A DNA stretch of 7,268 nucleotides from Alphaproteobacteria bacterium (GTDB lineage Bacteria > Pseudomonadota > Alphaproteobacteria > Puniceispirillales > Marisalimonadaceae): the NCBI GenBank assembly GCA_016777645.1, contig JADHRC010000079.1:1-7268 (forward strand), given 5' to 3'. A program made the position numbers and the translations under genes. Positions 5,350 to 7,268 of this stretch are shown here, one piece after another. Position 1 is the stretch's first letter. Each line of letters starts with the position of its first letter. The notes beneath the pieces were generated by a model. It ran no database searches. It saw nothing but the letters and a program-made list of their open reading frames with translations, and had not been told where the DNA came from.

Positions 5350-7268
5350 TTGTTTAACTTCAAAAAACAATTATTAGAAATCCAAACTATTAATGGTATT
5401 AGAGATAGTATAATTCCTTTTTTAGTAAGTTATCTCTCTCAAAACAACAATATTTTTTATATTGCTAAAAGTGATTTAGAGTTATTTCAAATAAATGAAT
5501 TTATTATTGAGAATTTTGATAATGTTGATGTTTATCCTATTCCAGCATGGGATTGTTTACCTTTTGATGTTTCCTCGCCTAATTTTAATATAATTAGTGA
5601 GCGCGTAAAAACATTTACTAACATCAGTGTTGATTATGGTACAAGGAATAAAAAAAATGTTTTTTTAACGACAATAAATGCTCTTTTTATAAAAACAGCA
5701 CCAATTGATTTTTATAAAATAAATTCAATTAGTATTAGTCAAAAAAAGAAAACATCATTCAATCATATTAGAGATTTTTTAATCAATATTGGTTATACAA
5801 GAGTTCAAACCGTAAGAGAATTAGCTGAATTTAGTATAAGAGGCAATATATTAGATGTATTTCCTGTTGGGCATAATAAGGGATACAGAATTGATTTTTT
5901 GGGTGATTATATAGAAACAATAAAAGAGATGGACCCACTAACACAGAGATCAAATTTGTTAGTTGAAGACATAAATATTTATCCATCAAATGAATATATT
6001 TTAAATGATAAGAGTATAGAACACTTTAGAAGAAAATTTAGATCAGTTCATGGGTCAAAAAGCTTAAATAGCCCTTTATATGAAAAAATTACATCTGGAA
6101 TTAAGTTTAACGGAATTGAACATTTTTTACCCTTAATTCATACTAATAATCTAAGTTCAATTTTTAATTTTTTGCCCAAGAATATTGATTTAGTATTTTT
6201 GTTAACTAAAAATTTTCTAACTTTACTTTCTCAGAGAGAAGAAGAGATTAAAAACTTTAGTGATGAAAGAAAATTAAATAATGTAGATTATAAAGTTATT
6301 AATTCAGAAGATCTATATTTAACCAAAGCCGAAATAGAGCAGAACTTAAAACTTTTTAAAACAATAGAACTGAATGAATTTCATATTCTTGAAAATAATC
6401 AAGTTAATCTAAACATAAATTCAAAGCCATTAATAGTTGACAATTTTTTACAACATATTGAACAGAATAATAAAATTAATCATTTTATTAAATTTTGTGT
6501 TGATGAAATTAATAATAACAAAAAAATCATTTTAGTAACTGAAGAAAAGTCTAAAATTAAAAGTTTAATTAATTTTTTTGAACAAGAGTTAATAGAAAAA
6601 AAAATTGAATATAATATAATTGAAATGAAAGAATTAATCACAAACGATTTACAATTTAACTTCAATTTTACTTATTCTCCTTATCTGGAAAGTTTCCAGG
6701 TTGATGATTGTTATGTGATATTTGATCGAGATATTTTTGGTATTCCAAAAATAAAGAGACGTTCATGGAGAAGGAAATCTGAAAACTTTTTAAAAGATGT
6801 TAATGCTATAGATAATGGAGATCTTGTTGCCCACATAGATCATGGAATAGCAATTTATGATGGGTTAGAAAAAATCAGTACAAATGGAACTGATCACGAT
6901 TGTTTACGCTTGATTTATCAAGGAGGAGACAAACTTTATTTACCAGTTGAAAACATGAATCTTCTAAGTAGGGTTGGTGATTCAAGTTTGGGAAGAGAAC
7001 TAGATAAATTAGGTACAGTCAACTGGCAGAACAGAAAAGCAAACGTAAAGAAAAAAATAAGAGATATGGCAGAAAAATTAATAAGAGTTGCCGCACAAAG
7101 AGAAGTCATATCAATAGAAAAGATGTTTGTTCCAGAAAATTATAATGAATTTTCAAAAAAATTTCCTTTTGAATTAACGGAAGATCAAGAAAATACAATA
7201 AATCAAATATTATCTGATCTTGAAACTGGAAGGTTAATGGACAGACTTATTTGTGGTGATGTTGGTTT
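5350..7268 (+). CDS. mfd: Transcription-repair coupling factor Mfd, 3'-truncated
   Basis: Mfd binds RNA polymerase stalled at DNA lesions, pushes it off by ATP-driven dsDNA translocation and recruits UvrA for nucleotide excision repair. The window holds the first 639 codons of a protein usually around 1,150 residues. The UvrB-like N-terminal module shows YPIPAWDCLPFD (62-73), SERVKTF and FSIRGNILDVFPVG (161-174). The central part (about 200-470) is poorly conserved. The RNA-polymerase-interacting domain has GDLVAHIDHGIA (490-501) and LPVENMNLLSRVG (531-543), followed by KLGTVNWQNRKANVKKKIR (553-571) of the relay region. The motor begins with ELTEDQ (608-613) and MDRLICGDVG, where the window ends inside Walker A (expected GDVGFGKT). 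I read the frame through from 5350 without interruption. The TTG start lies 1 base after the sdhE TAA with AAAGG 8 bases upstream; the first in-frame ATG is at codon 194 (5929), far too late. At residues 156-161 it reads RELAEF where the family usually has REPGEF. Confidence 0.97.
   Translation, partial: MFNFKKQLLEIQTINGIRDSIIPFLVSYLSQNNNIFYIAKSDLELFQINEFIIENFDNVDVYPIPAWDCLPFDVSSPNFNIISERVKTFTNISVDYGTRNKKNVFLTTINALFIKTAPIDFYKINSISISQKKKTSFNHIRDFLINIGYTRVQTVRELAEFSIRGNILDVFPVGHNKGYRIDFLGDYIETIKEMDPLTQRSNLLVEDINIYPSNEYILNDKSIEHFRRKFRSVHGSKSLNSPLYEKITSGIKFNGIEHFLPLIHTNNLSSIFNFLPKNIDLVFLLTKNFLTLLSQREEEIKNFSDERKLNNVDYKVINSEDLYLTKAEIEQNLKLFKTIELNEFHILENNQVNLNINSKPLIVDNFLQHIEQNNKINHFIKFCVDEINNNKKIILVTEEKSKIKSLINFFEQELIEKKIEYNIIEMKELITNDLQFNFNFTYSPYLESFQVDDCYVIFDRDIFGIPKIKRRSWRRKSENFLKDVNAIDNGDLVAHIDHGIAIYDGLEKISTNGTDHDCLRLIYQGGDKLYLPVENMNLLSRVGDSSLGRELDKLGTVNWQNRKANVKKKIRDMAEKLIRVAAQREVISIEKMFVPENYNEFSKKFPFELTEDQENTINQILSDLETGRLMDRLICGDVG

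Noticed and set aside
6480..6665. A 61-codon minus-strand reading frame opposite mfd
   Set aside because: It is antisense to the intact mfd frame. Its hydrophobic, Ile/Leu/Ser-rich product is what the complement of A/T-rich Asn/Lys/Glu codons gives.
1..7268. A defence island, mobile element, CRISPR array or new biosynthetic system
   Set aside because: Every long frame belongs to a well-known housekeeping family or to DUF502; gaps are under 70 bases; there are no direct repeat arrays, transposase or integrase motifs, tRNA ends or marked shifts in composition.

Overview
This window is a compact, very A+T-rich stretch (roughly 70% A+T by eye) of bacterial housekeeping chromosome. The genes are nearly back to back. 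The protein sequences and the recG / DUF502 / sdhE / mfd neighbourhood fit an alphaproteobacterium, and the low G+C and tight spacing suggest a streamlined marine type of the SAR11 or similar kind. The lineage is an inference from composition, gene order and family resemblance; no ribosomal gene is present to prove it. There are no mobile elements, CRISPR arrays, tRNA or rRNA genes, and nothing phage-like.

Layout. Positions 1-585 (+) hold the C-terminal three quarters of an inositol-monophosphatase-family phosphatase whose start lies before the window. It converges with a minus-strand pair: mazG (1345-2187) followed by a YdfG-like short-chain dehydrogenase (591-1355), overlapping by 11 bases and so probably one transcript. 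A 68-base divergent intergenic region separates mazG from a plus-strand DUF502 membrane protein gene (2256-2900). That gene converges, with a gap of only 3 bases, on recG (2904-5027, minus). A second divergent intergenic region, 63 bases, separates recG from sdhE (5091-5348, +). The sdhE gene is followed after 1 base by mfd (5350 to beyond the window end), which is cut off inside its Walker A motif.

How the genes relate. RecG (fork reversal and branch migration) and Mfd (transcription-repair coupling) are related dsDNA translocases with the same superfamily 2 motor, and here they flank the SDH flavinylation factor SdhE. MazG cleans up non-canonical or excess nucleoside triphosphates. The dehydrogenase and the phosphatase are metabolic enzymes without an evident pathway link. 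No intergenic stretch exceeds 70 bases, so regulation must rest on the two short divergent regions and on translational coupling.

Unusual points are modest. All four genes of the DUF502-recG-sdhE-mfd block start with TTG. SdhE lacks the Arg of its RGxxE signature. Two 13-base inverted copies of the same leader sequence precede the TTG starts of recG and mfd. I found no evidence of an undescribed system in this window.
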